Shown: piece by piece, positions 32,640 to 44,420 of the stretch | How positions within the stretch are numbered: the stretch's first letter is position 1 | Layout: the number at the start of each line of letters is the position of its first letter | Assembly (NCBI GenBank): GCA_958510825.1 | Contig: OY294054.1 | Coordinates: forward strand, 9,278,319 to 9,342,318 | DNA length: 64,000 nucleotides | Direction: 5' to 3' | Origin: Brachypterus glaber | Lineage: Eukaryota; Arthropoda; Insecta; Coleoptera; Kateretidae | The notes under the pieces: generated by a model | Database searches by the model: none | Told to the model about the DNA's origin: nothing | Seen by the model: the letters and a program-made list of their open reading frames with translations, nothing else | Translations under genes and position numbers: made by a program

Positions 32640-33025
32640 GTGCGTTTCTTTTTTCTTTTTAGTAGGGCGCCAAGCTTTTGGTAGAAACCGCCAGGGAAAA
32701 AGCTTTTTTTTTAGGGTATTTTTTGTTTTTTTGCTAGGGGCGCCAAGTTTTGGTAGAAATCGCCAGGGACAAACTTTTAGCTTTTTCTTTTTTGAGAGCG
32801 TTTCTTTTTTTTGGTAGGGGCGCCAAGCTTTGGTAGAAACCGTAAGGGACAATGCTTTTTTTTTGAGGGCGCTTCGTTTTTTTGGTAGAGGCGCCAATCT
32901 TTGGTAGAAACCGTCAGATAAAGCTTTTTTTTAGGGTTTTTTTTTCTGCCAGGGGCACCAATTTTTGGTAGAAACCGTCAGGGACAAAGCTTTATTTTTT
33001 GAGGGCGCTTCTTTTGTTTGGTATA
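32640..33025. repeat. GGGCGCCAAGCTTTGGTAGAAACCG minisatellite, five units
   Basis: Units of about 60-80 bp contain GGCGCCAAGCTTTGGTAG, AAACCGTCAGGGAC and AAGCTTTTTTTTGAGGGCGC. The first two units are most divergent. The 103-codon frame at 32586-32897 is the repeat read through, not a gene. Confidence 0.92.
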
Positions 33026-33580
33026 ATATAAATTTTAAGATAATAAAAAAAATATAAGGTCCACCCTAATGTATGATATTATTTCGCACGCGTATGAAAT
33101 ATGACACTTTACTCTCTCTAAATCGTGTAAAATTTGTCGTTTTCAGGTTGTTGTAGGAAAAGTAAATATCGTTTTATTTTCGACATCGGTATTTATGCAC
33201 CAATTCAAAGTTCTTTTAGCTATAATCTTTAAAATTGGGAAAGGAAAACCAATTTAATAGTTGGTGACAAGCCAGACGCATCTCCCTGTATTTTCTTTCG
33301 TTTCGTCCTAAATTAGATTTGCATTTCGAGCATATGGTTATAGTCGGACGAACTTTTTTTTGTTAAAACAAGTGTGTAAAGTTGGGAAGTCATTTATTAT
33401 GTACTAGTTAACTGGTTGAGTTAATAAATAGTGACAGTTGTTATTTTTTGTGTAATTCTTCATTCCGTGTTTATTTTGTTTTTGAAGGAGATAATATATT
33501 AAAGCTTGTTAACAGATAATAAATTTTACTTCGGTAAAAAAGGTCAAAGGCGTAACTAAAGTACGATCCATTTATATGTG
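33026..33580. other. Non-coding region
   Basis: No exon is supported. The stretch 33480-33535 (GAGATAATATATTAAAG.., TTTTACTTCGG) recurs in diverged form at 36425-36515. Confidence 0.55.
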
Positions 33581-33588
33581 ATAGTGAC

Positions 33589-33840
33589 CAACGAACTAAT
33601 AACTCTTCTTTTTAGAATGCGCATACCGTTAAAATAAAGTATCGCCAACATCTCGGTTTGTTTGTAAACAAATAGTAGGTATTCAGGCCTGAACAATAAC
33701 AATTACCAGTAACTGGTATTGTTGTCTCTGTTAGAACAAATATGTGCGAGTAAGACAGACAAATGTTTATGTTGCCAACGTTTTTGTTAGTTTTAACGAA
33801 TGAAATGCCTATTCTAGAGAGAAGAGTTATTAGTTCGTTG
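33589..33840. mobile_element. 252-bp hAT-like MITE with perfect 8-bp TSD
   Basis: The target duplication ATAGTGAC is identical at 33581-33588 and 33841-33848. The terminal inverted repeats begin CAACGAACTAATAACTCTTC on both sides (21 perfect bp) and continue as CTAGAAT/TTAGAAT and GCAT. Eight-bp duplication with CA...TG ends fits hAT. Intact ends and target duplication point to a fairly recent insertion. Confidence 0.93.
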
Positions 33841-34084
33841 ATAGTGACTCATATTGAAAGTATGTATGTATAGGCGTTGCGGGTAAGCGCGAAACGGGAG
33901 GGCGCTTTAGGCATGAGTCACTATCACGTTTAAACGAATTAGCCTATAGGATCAAATATTGGGGGGGTTACTTAAAAAAATATATTATTGAGCAAAAGTG
34001 TCTTCTAAAATGAGGGTATGTCGGATTTTGAGCTAAACGCGCAGAATAATAAGATTTTGGACACCTATAGATATATTTATTATA

Positions 34085-34785
34085 CAAGGTGCCACATACT
34101 AGTGGTACCCCCTATAAGTTTTTGTTTATAAACTTTTTCAAATCAAATTTAGAGGGTGTAAATAATTGAACAAACTGCATTTTTGAGATTGACAAAAAAA
34201 TCGGTCACTTCAGGTTTCGCCTGAAATTACTTTAACTTTTGATTTTGAAATGGAACACGCTGCATATTTCTACATATTTTAATTCAGAATTGAATTCTGA
34301 GTACAACCATGCATAATTTGTCAATTTTTGACAGAACATGGCATTTTTTAATTAAATTTTAATTTTAAATCTAGTTAGCTTTGAAGTATGTAAAATTATT
34401 CATGGCTTAGTAATTTTCTTAGGAAAAATATGAAACAACGTTTTATTTAATTAATAACCAATTTGGCTCTCTTCAAAACTAGGCAAATCACAATCAAAAT
34501 TTATGGGAAAACATGACTATTAAATTTAATTAAAAAATGTTCTGTCAAAAATTGACAATAGATTTACTCAGAATTTAATTTTGAATTAAAATATGTAAAA
34601 AATATAGAGGGTGTCCATTTAAAAATAAAAAGTTAAGGTCATTTCCGGCGAAACCAGAAGTGAAAGATATTTTTTATAATGTCAAAAAATCAATTTTATT
34701 TCATTATTTACATTCTCTAAATTTTATTTTGTTAAGTTAATAAATAAAAAAGTTATAGGGGGTACCACTATTTTGTGGCACCCGG
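34085..34785. mobile_element. 701-bp mariner-like foldback, TA flanked
   Basis: TA flanks are at 34083-34084 and 34786-34787. The ends are CAAGGTGCCACATA and, inverted, CCGGGTGCCACAAA, then AGTGGTACCCCCTATAA on both. Arms of about 280 bp share GAGGGTGTAAATAAT, TTTTTGACAGAACAT and AATTAAATTT. A short GTTTCGCC box (34215 and, inverted, 34650) is also shared. No transposase. Confidence 0.88.
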
Positions 34786-35049
34786 TATTATAATTGTTTT
34801 AATTGCGAATTCTTACATGGAGAAATACAGGATATAACAACATTTCAAGAGAGTGAGAAAGAATAGCCCTTATTGGTCCATTTAAGGGGGTGTTATAATT
34901 TTTGATTTCAAAAAATAGATTTTTTTTTGCTTTTTTATACTTTCTCAATATGTGTAGAATACGCTCCTAAAATATTTTGACGAAATTTGTCTTGTTTAAA
35001 AAGTTATACATATATACTTTAAAAAATATACATAAAAAAAATAATAAAA

Positions 35050-35500
35050 TTATAAAATTTTAAAGGGTGATTCTATATCATAAAATATGACAAAAAGTTT
35101 GTATAAACATATGTCTAAAAATACGTCGTAAGGGAGATACGCCCCTTTAAAAGTGGCTAAAAATTTCGGTTTTTATTTAATAACTCAGGAACCCTTTGAG
35201 ATACAGCAAGGAGGTTTTGAATGTGAACTTATCTTAATAAGGCCCATCTTCGTATGTTGTTTTTATGTATTTATTTTAACCAGAGGAATGCGAAACGGGG
35301 GACCTTATCAGTTTTTTGTCCCAAACTTTTTTATGTGTATCTTTTTTTGATTTTTTGTAAAAAATATAGATTTCTTGAGTAGAAATACATAAAAAATGTC
35401 ATAGTGTAACACTGTAGGACCGTTTTAAAAAAAATGCAATTAAGAGGAAGTTACATTCTGTGCCACCAAAAATTTTACTTTTTAAAAGGCTATTACTCCT
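35050..35500 (+). repeat. Partial copy of the 14413-15584 foldback family
   Basis: Shares TGATTCTATATCATAAAATATGAC-like sequence, GGGAGATACGCCCCTTTAAA, AACTCAGGAACCCTTTGAGA and GCGAAACGGGGGACCTTATC with the left arm of that element, without an intact end. The 65-codon frame here is family noise. Confidence 0.8.
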
Positions 35501-36620
35501 TTAATATTAAATTTAGTTTTTATTGGTACTTTTTTGTATACTTTAAAATATAAAAAAAAACTTTAAGCGCTTTTTTCTCAAAATGTCATTTTTCAAAACG
35601 GTTCCAGCGATTAAAAAAAACTATTTAACATATTGACCTTAATCTTTCGGCATTTTGTCGAAAATCATGTTGGCGAGTTCGTTAGTATAATTTTTTTTTC
35701 AAAAGTTTGTAGTTTATTTTTTATTCCCCCTTTTTTACCCGTTTTTGGTAGGAAAAATGGCATTTTTTTGTTTTTTTCACTAAAATACTTGGAATTTTTG
35801 TTTTTTGGAATTTTGACTTATGTGTACACTAGCGAACTAAGACGTAATTTTTAACAAGACTGCCATGTTATTTTTGACGGCAAAAAAAAACAATTTTTTT
35901 TGTGAACCTTATGCCTAATACTCTGTAAAAAGTTTTGTAGATAAAAATAATACAGGTCGTCTGAATTTTTTTTCCAAAAATCGTCAATTTTTTGCCTCAA
36001 TAATCAGAACAACCCCTTAAAAATCGAGGTAATAATTGCGTGTGTTGAGTGATACGCTGCTACCAAATTTTCAATAATATAATTGGTTTTGACGAATTTT
36101 TATTTATTTGTTTAATATAATTAAATAAAACTCCGAAATCAGTTTTTCATAACTTATTTTCTACATTTTGCATTTTTTCAAACAAACATCAATTTTTGGT
36201 AACTCAGCCCAAAATTCCCTATTGAAACTATATTTCTCTTTTTATTTTCAATAAATTTTATAATTAAACTAAGCAATTGGTTTTTTTGGTCAGACTTGGT
36301 TAAATTGGGGTAAAGCCGAAATCTCGGCCCCCGATATTTCGTATATTTTGGAATAACTTTTGAATGATTTGACCCAGAGGTATATATTTATATTTTATAT
36401 TACACTATATATTTTATTTTTGAAGAAGATAATATATTAAAGGTTGTAACAGATGAATAGTGTAGAATATAATAGAATCAGATAAAGGAATAGGTTTTAC
36501 TTCGGCACAATTTTGCCGAAATATTGCATTCATGGTTTTAGCTGTTAATTTAAATTAAAAAAAATAACAGAATAGAAAAAAAATAATAAAAAAAAAACAA
36601 AAGAGTTTTTAGGGTAAACT
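35501..36620. other. Non-coding, T-rich region
   Basis: Long T runs. The frame at 35633-35854 is Phe-rich low complexity. The 36425-36515 stretch is a diverged copy of 33480-33535. Confidence 0.55.
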
Positions 36621-36739
36621 TTCGTTTGCAGGAAATCGGCTACATTTTCAAAAAAATAAATGCCTTTTTGGACACCCCTGATTTGAAAAATTATATAATT
36701 TTTTGCGGAAATGCTCGGTTTTCTTCCTATGACGATTTT

Positions 36740-37128
36740 TTATATATTTTTTGGTTTTATGGAAATCTGTTATCGTTAGAAACGAAGTATATTCTAGTTA
36801 TTTTGACCTCCCTCCTTTATAATTTTTTTGTTTTTGCAAAAAAACGCCATGGAAATACGTTATCGTTAGAAATAAAGTACATGTATTCTGCTTATTTGGA
36901 CCCTCCTGAATTCGGAAATGATAACCATCTTTTGCGGAAATTCGTTGTTTTTTTCCATGGCTATTTTTTATCAATTTTTTGTTTTCGCAAAAAACGTAAT
37001 GGAAATCTGTTATCGTTAGAATCGAAGTATATTCTAGTTATTTTGACCCCTTTGAATGAAAAAACGTCATGGAAATCTGTTATCTTTAAAAATAAGGTAT
37101 ATTTTACCTATTTTGACCCTTAAATTAG
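36740..37128. repeat. Four-unit tandem repeat, GGAAATCTGTTATCGTTAGA
   Basis: Units start at about 36763, 36850, 37002 and 37070 and share GGAAATCTGTTATCGTTAGA, AAGTATATTCTAGTTATTTT and GACCCC. The 165-codon open frame 36626-37123, the longest non-retroviral-like frame around, is this repeat: the same peptide words recur in it (LSLExKYILVILT). Confidence 0.9.
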
Positions 37129-37219
37129 AAAAATATATTTTTTGCGGAAAGGCACCGTTATTTTTGGGCGATAATTATCATTATTATTCTAAATAACAAT
37201 CAATTTTTACAACAAAAAA

Positions 37220-37458
37220 AAAAAACCAAACAGGCGCAAAACCAACGTTAACCAACACCCATTAAAAAAAACAAGCAAGCACAAAACCAACGTTAAAGTA
37301 AACCAACGGTCACATTAAAAAAACATCAACATACAAAAAACCAAAAAAACCAACGTTGACATAAACCAACGTTAACGTAAACCAACGGCCCCTATTAAAA
37401 AAAAACACCAAACAAGTACAAAACTAACGTAAACCAACGTTAACGTAAACCAACGCCA
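37220..37458. repeat. AAACCAACGTTAACGT degenerate repeat
   Basis: Repeated words ACCAACGTTAACGTAAACC separated by ATTAAAAAAACA and CAAACAAGCACAAAA, in irregular order, purine-rich on the plus strand. Confidence 0.85.
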
Positions 37459-37459
37459 G

Positions 37460-37800
37460 GAAAAATTACTTTTATTATAAGGATCAATTCTACCAATTTT
37501 GATAAAATTATCATTTTTGATTTTTTTTTTCAATTTTTTTTTGATTTACGCAAAAAAATTGAAAATATTTTTTTAAAGCAACCATTTTTCGCTTTTCAAA
37601 AAAATCTTATCTTTAAATTTTTTGTTTTTTTTTTAAATTTTTTTTTCAATTTTTTTTTTGTTTTTCGCAAAAAGTTTTTATTGATTTTTTTTTTTTTGAA
37701 AAAATTTTGTTTTAAGTATTTGGGAAAAAGCAATATAACGTTTACTGTGAATAGTACATAATGAAATGCGTAGCATCACATATCTTCACGGCTTGTTTTC
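37460..37800. repeat. Inverted arm of the AAGCCGTGAAGATATGT family
   Basis: Read on the minus strand from 37797: AAGCCGTGAAGATATGTGAT, ACTATTCACAGTAAACG, CCCAAATACTTAAAAC, then long A/T runs and AAAAGTAATTTTTCCTGGC. It mirrors 30912 onward. Confidence 0.75.
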
Positions 37801-38171
37801 TTTACTTTTTAAACACATATCACAACTCTAGTGCGGGGATGTTACGACGCGCCGCGCGTTACTCTGGTCAACCAAGACTCTGCACCCATGCAAGCGTTCA
37901 TCTAGTTTATTGTTGTTTAAATGAAATTTGGCAGTAACAATAAAAAGTGACAGTGATTGTTTTACCCCAAAAACCCTTGAAATGTGTGTGGGAGTGAAAA
38001 CAAATGTTAGTCTAGGCTAGGCCAGTGTACTTAATTATACATCTCTGTGTTAAGGTTGACTACGAAAACAGTATGTGAACACCCAAAAACACATTTTCTA
38101 TCCCAGGAGTTATTCGTTTTTGAACAAACGCAGGTACATTAGGGTGGGTCAAAATATATTGCGAAAATATG

Positions 38172-38640
38172 CAGTGCGTTTCAAAAGTAAATCCCCCCTC
38201 TTAACTTTTGAACCATTTGTGATATCGACATCAAATTTAAAACACATAAATAAAACAACTTAAGCTATCTTTTGGCATATATTCGATATTTGTAGCTTTT
38301 AAAATGTGGTCAGGGGGACATACGGGGGGATTTTTTTTAATGGTCGTGTGATACATCATTTTAAAGAAAATAAAATTCTCTATTGGACCATATATTTTTA
38401 ATTTTTTTTTAAACATATTTTAAGATTTTCATTTTTCAATATTTTTACTAAAATATACCTACAATTTTTTAAGCTTTTTTTTGTAAAATTTTATTTGTAT
38501 CATTTAAAATTAGTTTAAAAATATAACTGACGTATTTTGCATTATGATATAAACGAATTTTCAAAAACTGTTGTTTTTTTTTTAACAAATTTTGACAAAA
38601 AATCCCATTTTCTTTCAACCCTATTTTAAAGGAGGTGTAA
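38172..38640 (+). mobile_element. Partial mariner-like copy, CAGTGCGTTTCAAAAGT end
   Basis: The left end CAGTGCG at 38172 (after ATATG rather than a clean TA) is followed by CCCCCCTCTTAACTTTTGAA, as in the 61183-61898 element, through GTGTGATACATCATTTTAAA to ACCCTATTTTAAA. The right arm is missing. Confidence 0.8.
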
Positions 38641-39519
38641 AAATAGCAAAAATTAGATAACGTGGTTGCTGAACAGCCCCAAAGTTTTTAAATAAATTTG
38701 CAATAATGGCAAAGGCGCATGTCATCATGTAATTTTCTCAGTGTACGTTGATTAAACACACGGTGATTTCTATAGGTTGTATTGTAACTTACAATTTGTA
38801 AATTGTTAGAAAATGATTAGAAAAAAGCGGTATTTTCTCCGAAAAATACTACAGTTAAAACCTCGGTTAAAAAGATTTCACGGTGGTATGGAATCAACAC
38901 AGACCTCTGGAATAATAAAGGCTAAATTAAAAAAAAACTATGGGTCAGTTTTTAAGAAAAGCGATTTTCATTTCTTTTAACAAAAAATTCCTAAGGGAGC
39001 CCCTGGGAGTTAGGGTTTTTAGGGGAGATTTTTAGAAAATTTCTCACTTAATAATTCAGCAATGATTTAACTTATTAACATAAAATTTGCACTATCGTAT
39101 ACCAAATGTAAATATTTAACGTTTCAATAAAATTAACTTTTTGGACAGGGAGTAGTAATTGGGTGCCATTTAATATAACTGTAAAAACTGTAAAACTGTA
39201 AAACTGTAAATATTTTTTTTTGCCATTAAAATATGATAGTTATGGGTGTATAATACAGTAAAAAAATCATGTCAATAACTTAAACCGTTCCTTAGTTATG
39301 AAATGCGAAATATTCTAACGTGTCCTTAAAAAGCGCCTAGCTCCCGTACAAAGCAATTTAGCACAAATTTTACAGAAACTTTTATCGAGCTTTTTAAGTA
39401 AAATCCGATACCTATCTGATTTTTTTTTAAATATCTCGTATTTTTTGTCAAAACAAATTAACATTGTTTTTTAAAAAAACGCATCTGTAGACGGTGTTTG
39501 CAGTGTTTTGGCATTAAAT
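38641..39519. other. Non-coding region
   Basis: Contains a short AAACTGTAAAACTGTAAA run at 39182-39210 and nothing else recognisable. Confidence 0.55.
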
Positions 39520-40030
39520 AAAGGGGATGATTCTACATCACAAAACATGAAACCAACATGGAACATGTGCCCGTTAATAAGCCCTAAGGGAGCTACGGCC
39601 CTTCGAAGATGGACATATTGAATGGGGGAAAAAAAGCACCAATAAAATTTTTAATGCTGCAGGGCGATTCTTCATTTAAAACTAAGCAAAAAAAGTATTG
39701 TTCGCCTAAATTTAATATTAAAGGAGTAAAAGCCATTTAAAAAGTAACAATTTTTAAAACGGTTGCTCCTACACTGTTACACTATAATATTTTTATGTAT
39801 TTTTATTCAAGGACTCTATACACATAAATAAGTTTGGGGCAAAAATGTGTTAAGCTTCACACATTTGGCCGTCTAGCTTAAAAAAAAATACATAAACATA
39901 AACTAACTGCCCCTATTAATACTAGTCTATATGTAAAACCTCGTCGCTCTAGGTCAAAGGGTACCAGAGTTAATAATTAAAAACCTTATTTTTAGTACAA
40001 TTTTAAAGGGTTGTAACTCTTTTAGGGTTC
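39520..40030. repeat. Diverged copy of the 14413-15584 foldback family
   Basis: Landmarks GATGATTCTACATCA, AGGGAGCTACGGCCCTTCGA, AAACCTCGTCGCTCTAGGTC and AAAGGGTACCAGAGTTA appear in the order of that family but with strong divergence and no ends. Confidence 0.65.
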
Positions 40031-40159
40031 GTTTCCGGACCTATGTTTCTTGCTAAATTTTCATTTTTTGTGATGTATAATCATTAATAATAATAATAAC
40101 AAAAGACTGCAAACACCGTATAGATTTCTTTAAATTACGTCTTAAATGATCGCAGAGCT

Positions 40160-40640
40160 CTAAAAAAGTCGTGAAGATATGTAATGCTACTATTATATAC
40201 TATTCACAGTACCTAAATGGTATATTGCATTTGCCAAAGATACATATATTTTTTTTTTCAAAAAAAAATTCAAAAATAACCTAAAAAAAAATTCAACATT
40301 TAAAAAAAAACTTAAAAAAAAAGATTTTTATTTTCTTTTTGCGAAAAACGAAAAAATATTAAAAAATTATAGTTTTTCATTTTTAAAAATAGGCTAACCC
40401 CCCATAATTTTTTTGTTTTTGGGGGAATTACTTTCAAAAGTAATAGGTATCTTTCACTCATGGAACTTGATTTTTCCTGAAAATTTCAAGTCGATCGGAT
40501 AATTTTGAGTTATCGTGCAAACGTGACATCGGACGGACGGACGGACGGACGGACAGACGGACGTTATTTGGCGATTTTGGAAATTTCAAAACTACCGTAT
40601 AATACTATTCCAGCGCTTGCGCTGCGAATAGTACGATAAC
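40160..40640. repeat. Hybrid foldback arms, (GGAC)n run
   Basis: The left part (40165-40240) matches the AAGTCGTGAAGATATGTAAT family. The right part (40390-40640) matches, inverted, the arm of 31391-32580: AAGTCGATCGGATAA, a run of about six GGACs (40533-40562), AACTACCGTATAATACTA and CGCTGCGAATAGT. The two families therefore share or exchange arms. Confidence 0.75.
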
Positions 40641-40940
40641 TCAGTTTTAAAAAAACAACTGTTATATAACATATGTTTGTGTAATTTTGATGTCGCACTA
40701 GATGTTGATGCCAGACCACCGTGATGTCTGTATTGTTGATTATACAAAGTAGCTTATTATTAATGGTTGTATAAATTCAAAGAACCAATATTGGCAAAGA
40801 AGAAGCATCGTAAATGTTTACACAACATTTGCTTAAAGGTCTATTAACAAAAGATGAGGTGTTTAGAGGCGTAACAAATTTGAACTCTTTAGTCTTTTTT
40901 TGCTATTATGTTTAGAGACAAAAATTGCGGTTAAGATTTA

Positions 40941-41086
40941 GGGCATATCCACAGGCTCGCATAACAACATAGTACATAACAATGCGATGCCGTGATTGGC
41001 TTGATGTGCCGCCATGTATCTTGTAAGCCAATCGCGGCATCGCATTCTTATGTTTTATGTTCTTATGCAAGCTTCTGGATAGGCCG
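40941..41086. mobile_element. piggyBac-like MITE (copy 2)
   Basis: 146-bp copy of the 7712-7853 element: GGGCATATCCACAGGCTCG at the left, GGATAGGCC at the right. The right flank is TTAA (41087-41090), the left flank TTTA (40937-40940), probably a mutated TTAA. The inner palindrome CCGTGATTGGCTTGA / TAAGCCAATCGCGG is kept. Confidence 0.87.
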
Positions 41087-41369
41087 TTAACCACATTTTT
41101 TCCAAGGAATTCAGGGAGTTTTTGTTTTGGATTTATTTTATAGGGTATAGGGCCGAAAATAAAAAAAAAACAATTTTGTGACCTTGAACTTGATTTGGAA
41201 CTGTCATTTTTTAGACGTATTTTTTAAAAAACCGGATTTTTTAAAATACCTCAAGACCGGTGCATCCTAGGACAAAAATCGATCTATATGAAAATAAAGA
41301 GGACCAAATTTCCAACATTTTTTGTTATATGTATTTTTTTGTATGACTTATAATTGTATTTTTTTCGAA

Positions 41370-41770
41370 AACAGTTAATCCTATGGTATTACAACAAGAG
41401 TACCTTTTTTATGGGTTTTTACCTTGGTAATAATATTCTAAAAATAAACCCACAAAAAAGTTGAGCAGAAGAAGTTTTTTGGCAAAAAAGTGATAAGACC
41501 CCCCATTACGGACGCCCCTGGTTAATTTAACTACATGCAAATACCATTGGCTGATAGGCTTTATAAAGCATAGATCACGTGCTAAACCTTGATGCTATAA
41601 CACAAAGGGTTCCGAAGTTATTAATAAAAAATCGAAATTTTGGGACCCCTTTGAAGGGGCGTAGCTCCCTTACGAGTCGTTTTTGGACATTTGTTTATAA
41701 GAACTTTTTTCTTATTTTGACCTCTAGAATACATCCTTAAAATATTTCCCTTTCCTCACGGAACACCCTG
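41370..41770 (-). repeat. Right arm of the 14413-15584 foldback family
   Basis: Ends at CACCCTG (41770) before TATA, the expected mariner-like terminus. Shares ATTACAACAAGAGTACCTTT, GAAGGGGCGTAGCTCCCTTA and GACGCCCCTGGTT with that element. The left arm is absent. Confidence 0.8.
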
Positions 41771-42019
41771 TATAACTAATGCACGGCACCGCCTTAAACG
41801 ATACACTATGGGTTTTTAGTGTTTTATTTTCTTTTTGGACTTTTTTTTATTTAAATAATAATAATAATAATTAATTTATAATTATTTTTAGGTAAAGCCA
41901 CTTTAATTCACCTGACGACTGGATTATTCTATCACGTAACGTTTTCAAACTCACTATGGATCAGAGGAGGCTTTTTCGCGGCCAAAATTCGTTTGGACTT
42001 TTTATTCGTACTCTAATTA

Positions 42020-42215
42020 AAACTGGTATTTAGGAGTTTTTAAAGTTGCTGAATCCGAATCCATTATTAAAAATTCAAAATGGCGCATCCAATATTTTGG
42101 CAAAATTTCCTGAATTTTAAAGGGTTTCGATATTAAATGGCATTTAGGGGTTTTCGAGGTTGCTGAAGCCGAATCCATTATTAAAAATTCAAAATTTAAA
42201 ATAGTCAATGCTCAA
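42020..42215. repeat. Tandem pair of ~118-bp units, GTTGCTGAA box
   Basis: TTTAGGAGTTTTTAAAGTTG (42029) and TTTAGGGGTTTTCGAGGTTG (42145) each continue as CTGAAxCCGAATCCATTATT and AAAAATTCAAAAT. Related boxes are listed under 15587-16100. Confidence 0.88.
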
Positions 42216-42499
42216 TTTCGTTAATAAAACAATGAAATCTGCCATTTTTAAATAGCCATTTTGAATTAAGGAAATTTGAGTACTGACTCACATTAAAGTT
42301 TTCAAAAAAGTTCTTTATACCAAATTTTAGGAAAAACGGTAATTTAAAAAAAATTGGATCACCATAATGTTGCGTATTTTTTTTACATCATTCAGTATGA
42401 TAATTTAAATCAGCAGTGTCAAAAAATTTAGATTTTTGTCACTTATTTTTAGTCCTGGACTCCTAGTTCACAGTCTCGTCTTAAACTTCTCTGTAAAGC

Positions 42500-42927
42500 T
42501 TCGGTTTCCTCCAAAAGTCGCAGTCGCTGACGACTGACGGTGAAACAGGTGGTTTTGTGCTGTGACAAGTGTCTTTCACTGTTTAATTCAATTAGAATTG
42601 CTTGAAATTCCTCCACCTCTCTCAGCAGAAACATCTAATCAACTTTTACCCTTTTTTCTTCATGATGTAATGTTAATAAGAGGAGGAGATGCTCCTCTTC
42701 CGCTTGATAATTCAGAAACATTAAAAGAACCGACTTTTTAGAGATATTCATACTGATTGAAAGGCCTAAACTCTCAAACAAAAAAAACAGCTGTTTATAA
42801 AATGGCCAGCTAACAGAATGGCTAATGGCGACTGGCGAGACCTAGGAAAACGGGTAGGCTCGTGACGACCTGGTCGCGGCTACCCGGTCGCAGTCGTCAG
42901 CGACTGCGACTTTTGGAGGAAACCGAA
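42500..42927. mobile_element. Foldback MITE with 37-bp GC-rich perfect ends
   Basis: 42500-42536 and 42891-42927 are perfect inverted copies carrying TCCTCCAAAAGTCGCAGTCG and GACGACTG. A second internal GGTCG-rich palindrome (GACGACCTGGTCG) precedes the right arm. The 61-codon frame at 42449-42634 crosses the left arm and is not a gene. Confidence 0.85.
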
Positions 42928-43514
42928 ACTTGACAACTGAGCTACATGACCTGTCTTAATGAAAATAAAGTTCCTAATTTCCTTTGTTATTTACTAAGAT
43001 ACAAAAAAATACGTGTTACTTAAACAGTCCCACATTGGAGCAAGCAAAATCAGTCATAACATCATAAAATAACATAATAAAATAATGTAAAAAAAACCTT
43101 TTTAAAAACATTTATTTTCAGTTTCAGAATTGTTGTTGATATATGAAAATTTTACACTTTTTATATTCTTACTTTATAGTTATTACCCATTGTACTTAGC
43201 TTATTTTTGTAAACAAAAATAGTCATGGGCTATTGGCTCGCAGCCTTAATGTAAATACAACACCTCTGCTGAGTAAGAGTACGAGTATGGGTGGTGAAAA
43301 GGGAGTAAAAATAAAAACAAACGCGAGAAATCCCAGTATATTTAGAACGCGTCTTATTATTCTTGAACTACACTGCCAAACTATTGAAAAAGGTTGCAAG
43401 AACAACCAATGACAAAACACTCAAAATATCAAAAGACCCTTTATTTCGATCACCTATCCACCAAACTCCCAGGGTTAGGGAACACTTTGTAGATGCCACT
43501 AGTGCTCATCCCAA

Positions 43515-43610
43515 AGGGGTAAGCCGCTGAGGAATTTGGTTGTAAAAACTTGAAGAAATCGAAGGTAGACTCGAGGAAATCTCGGCTGCGCCTCGTAAAA
43601 AAAGCACTTG
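43515..43610. repeat. Half copy of the 10094-10305 foldback
   Basis: GGGGTAAGCCGCTGAGGAAT and TGTAAAAACT, then AGGAAATCTCGG, align with the left half of that element; the right half is missing. Confidence 0.6.
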
Positions 43611-43653
43611 ATGTGCACTGAAGTGGTTTGCGTCGAGGTGCGTATACTATTAT

Positions 43654-43841
43654 TCCTACGACCTAACACCTAAACATAAAAAAACGCAAACATTATCTTA
43701 AAATTAGTTTGTCAATTTGAGGTTGTGTTTGACGTTTACTAATTTTTTGACAGCAGATATGTAAAATCAGCTGATTGTCACTTCCCAACCGTTGTCATAG
43801 GCAATGGGTGGGAAATAGACACTACTAACTAGGTCGTAGGA
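43654..43841. mobile_element. 188-bp MITE, TCCTACGACCTA ends
   Basis: 12-bp perfect terminal inverted repeats, TCCTACGACCTA (43654-43665) and TAGGTCGTAGGA (43830-43841). The interior has a CAGCTGATTGTCACTTCCCA segment. No obvious target duplication. Confidence 0.75.
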
Positions 43842-44328
43842 AAACAAAAATAACAAACTGTACTACAAGACAGGATTCGTATGATTGCATTTAAAATCAA
43901 ACGACACCAAATCAGGAGAGTTTGGGGGCTAAATTTGGATGCACTGATATAATGGACATAAGACTATAATAATCTTCTCTACCACCACGGTAAACCACTT
44001 ATATGGTATTTTTTTCACACTAGATTTTTTTTTCATAATTTAAATACGTGCATAAAAAATGCAAGTTTTTAAACAAAACATAGAAATCGAGCATCCTGGT
44101 TTAGGCTATATGAGCACCATTTTTTAAAACAGAATAATGTAAATTTTAGATAATTTAAATCAAATGTTATTCTAATTGATGTTTTGCAATATAGGCCATA
44201 AATTATATCAAAAGCATAAAATATTAAGTGATCCATTATTTAAAAGACAGTAATGGGCAAGTTTTTAGTGGTTAGACTAATTTTCTCCGTTGATTATCAT
44301 GAAAGGCTCCAGTTTTATGAACTAGAAT

Positions 44329-44410
44329 GAGAGCTCGTTACCGTAGTAAATACTAAACGTTTTTGCTTTTTTGTAAAAACGTTTAGTATTTACTACGGTA
44401 ACGAGGTCTC
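44329..44410. repeat. Near-perfect 82-bp hairpin
   Basis: 36-nt arms (44329-44364 and 44375-44410) pair with one mismatch and contain CGTTACCGTAGTAAATACTA and AACGTTTTT. A lone arm recurs at about 45908-45945 (AACGTTTAGTATTTACTACG), on the far side of the two elements that follow, so the hairpin arms and these elements may form one larger composite. Confidence 0.92.
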
Positions 44411-44420
44411 AGTATAATAT

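Noticed and set aside
32586..32897. 103-codon open frame on the minus strand
   Set aside because: Minisatellite translation (Lys/Pro-rich repeats), not a gene.
36626..37123. 165-codon open frame
   Set aside because: It is a four-unit tandem repeat read through; the same peptide words recur and no domain or splice context exists.
42449..42634. 61-codon frame with a coiled-coil look (Leu/Glu/Arg)
   Set aside because: It spans the perfect inverted repeat of a MITE; no matching splice sites and no family resemblance.
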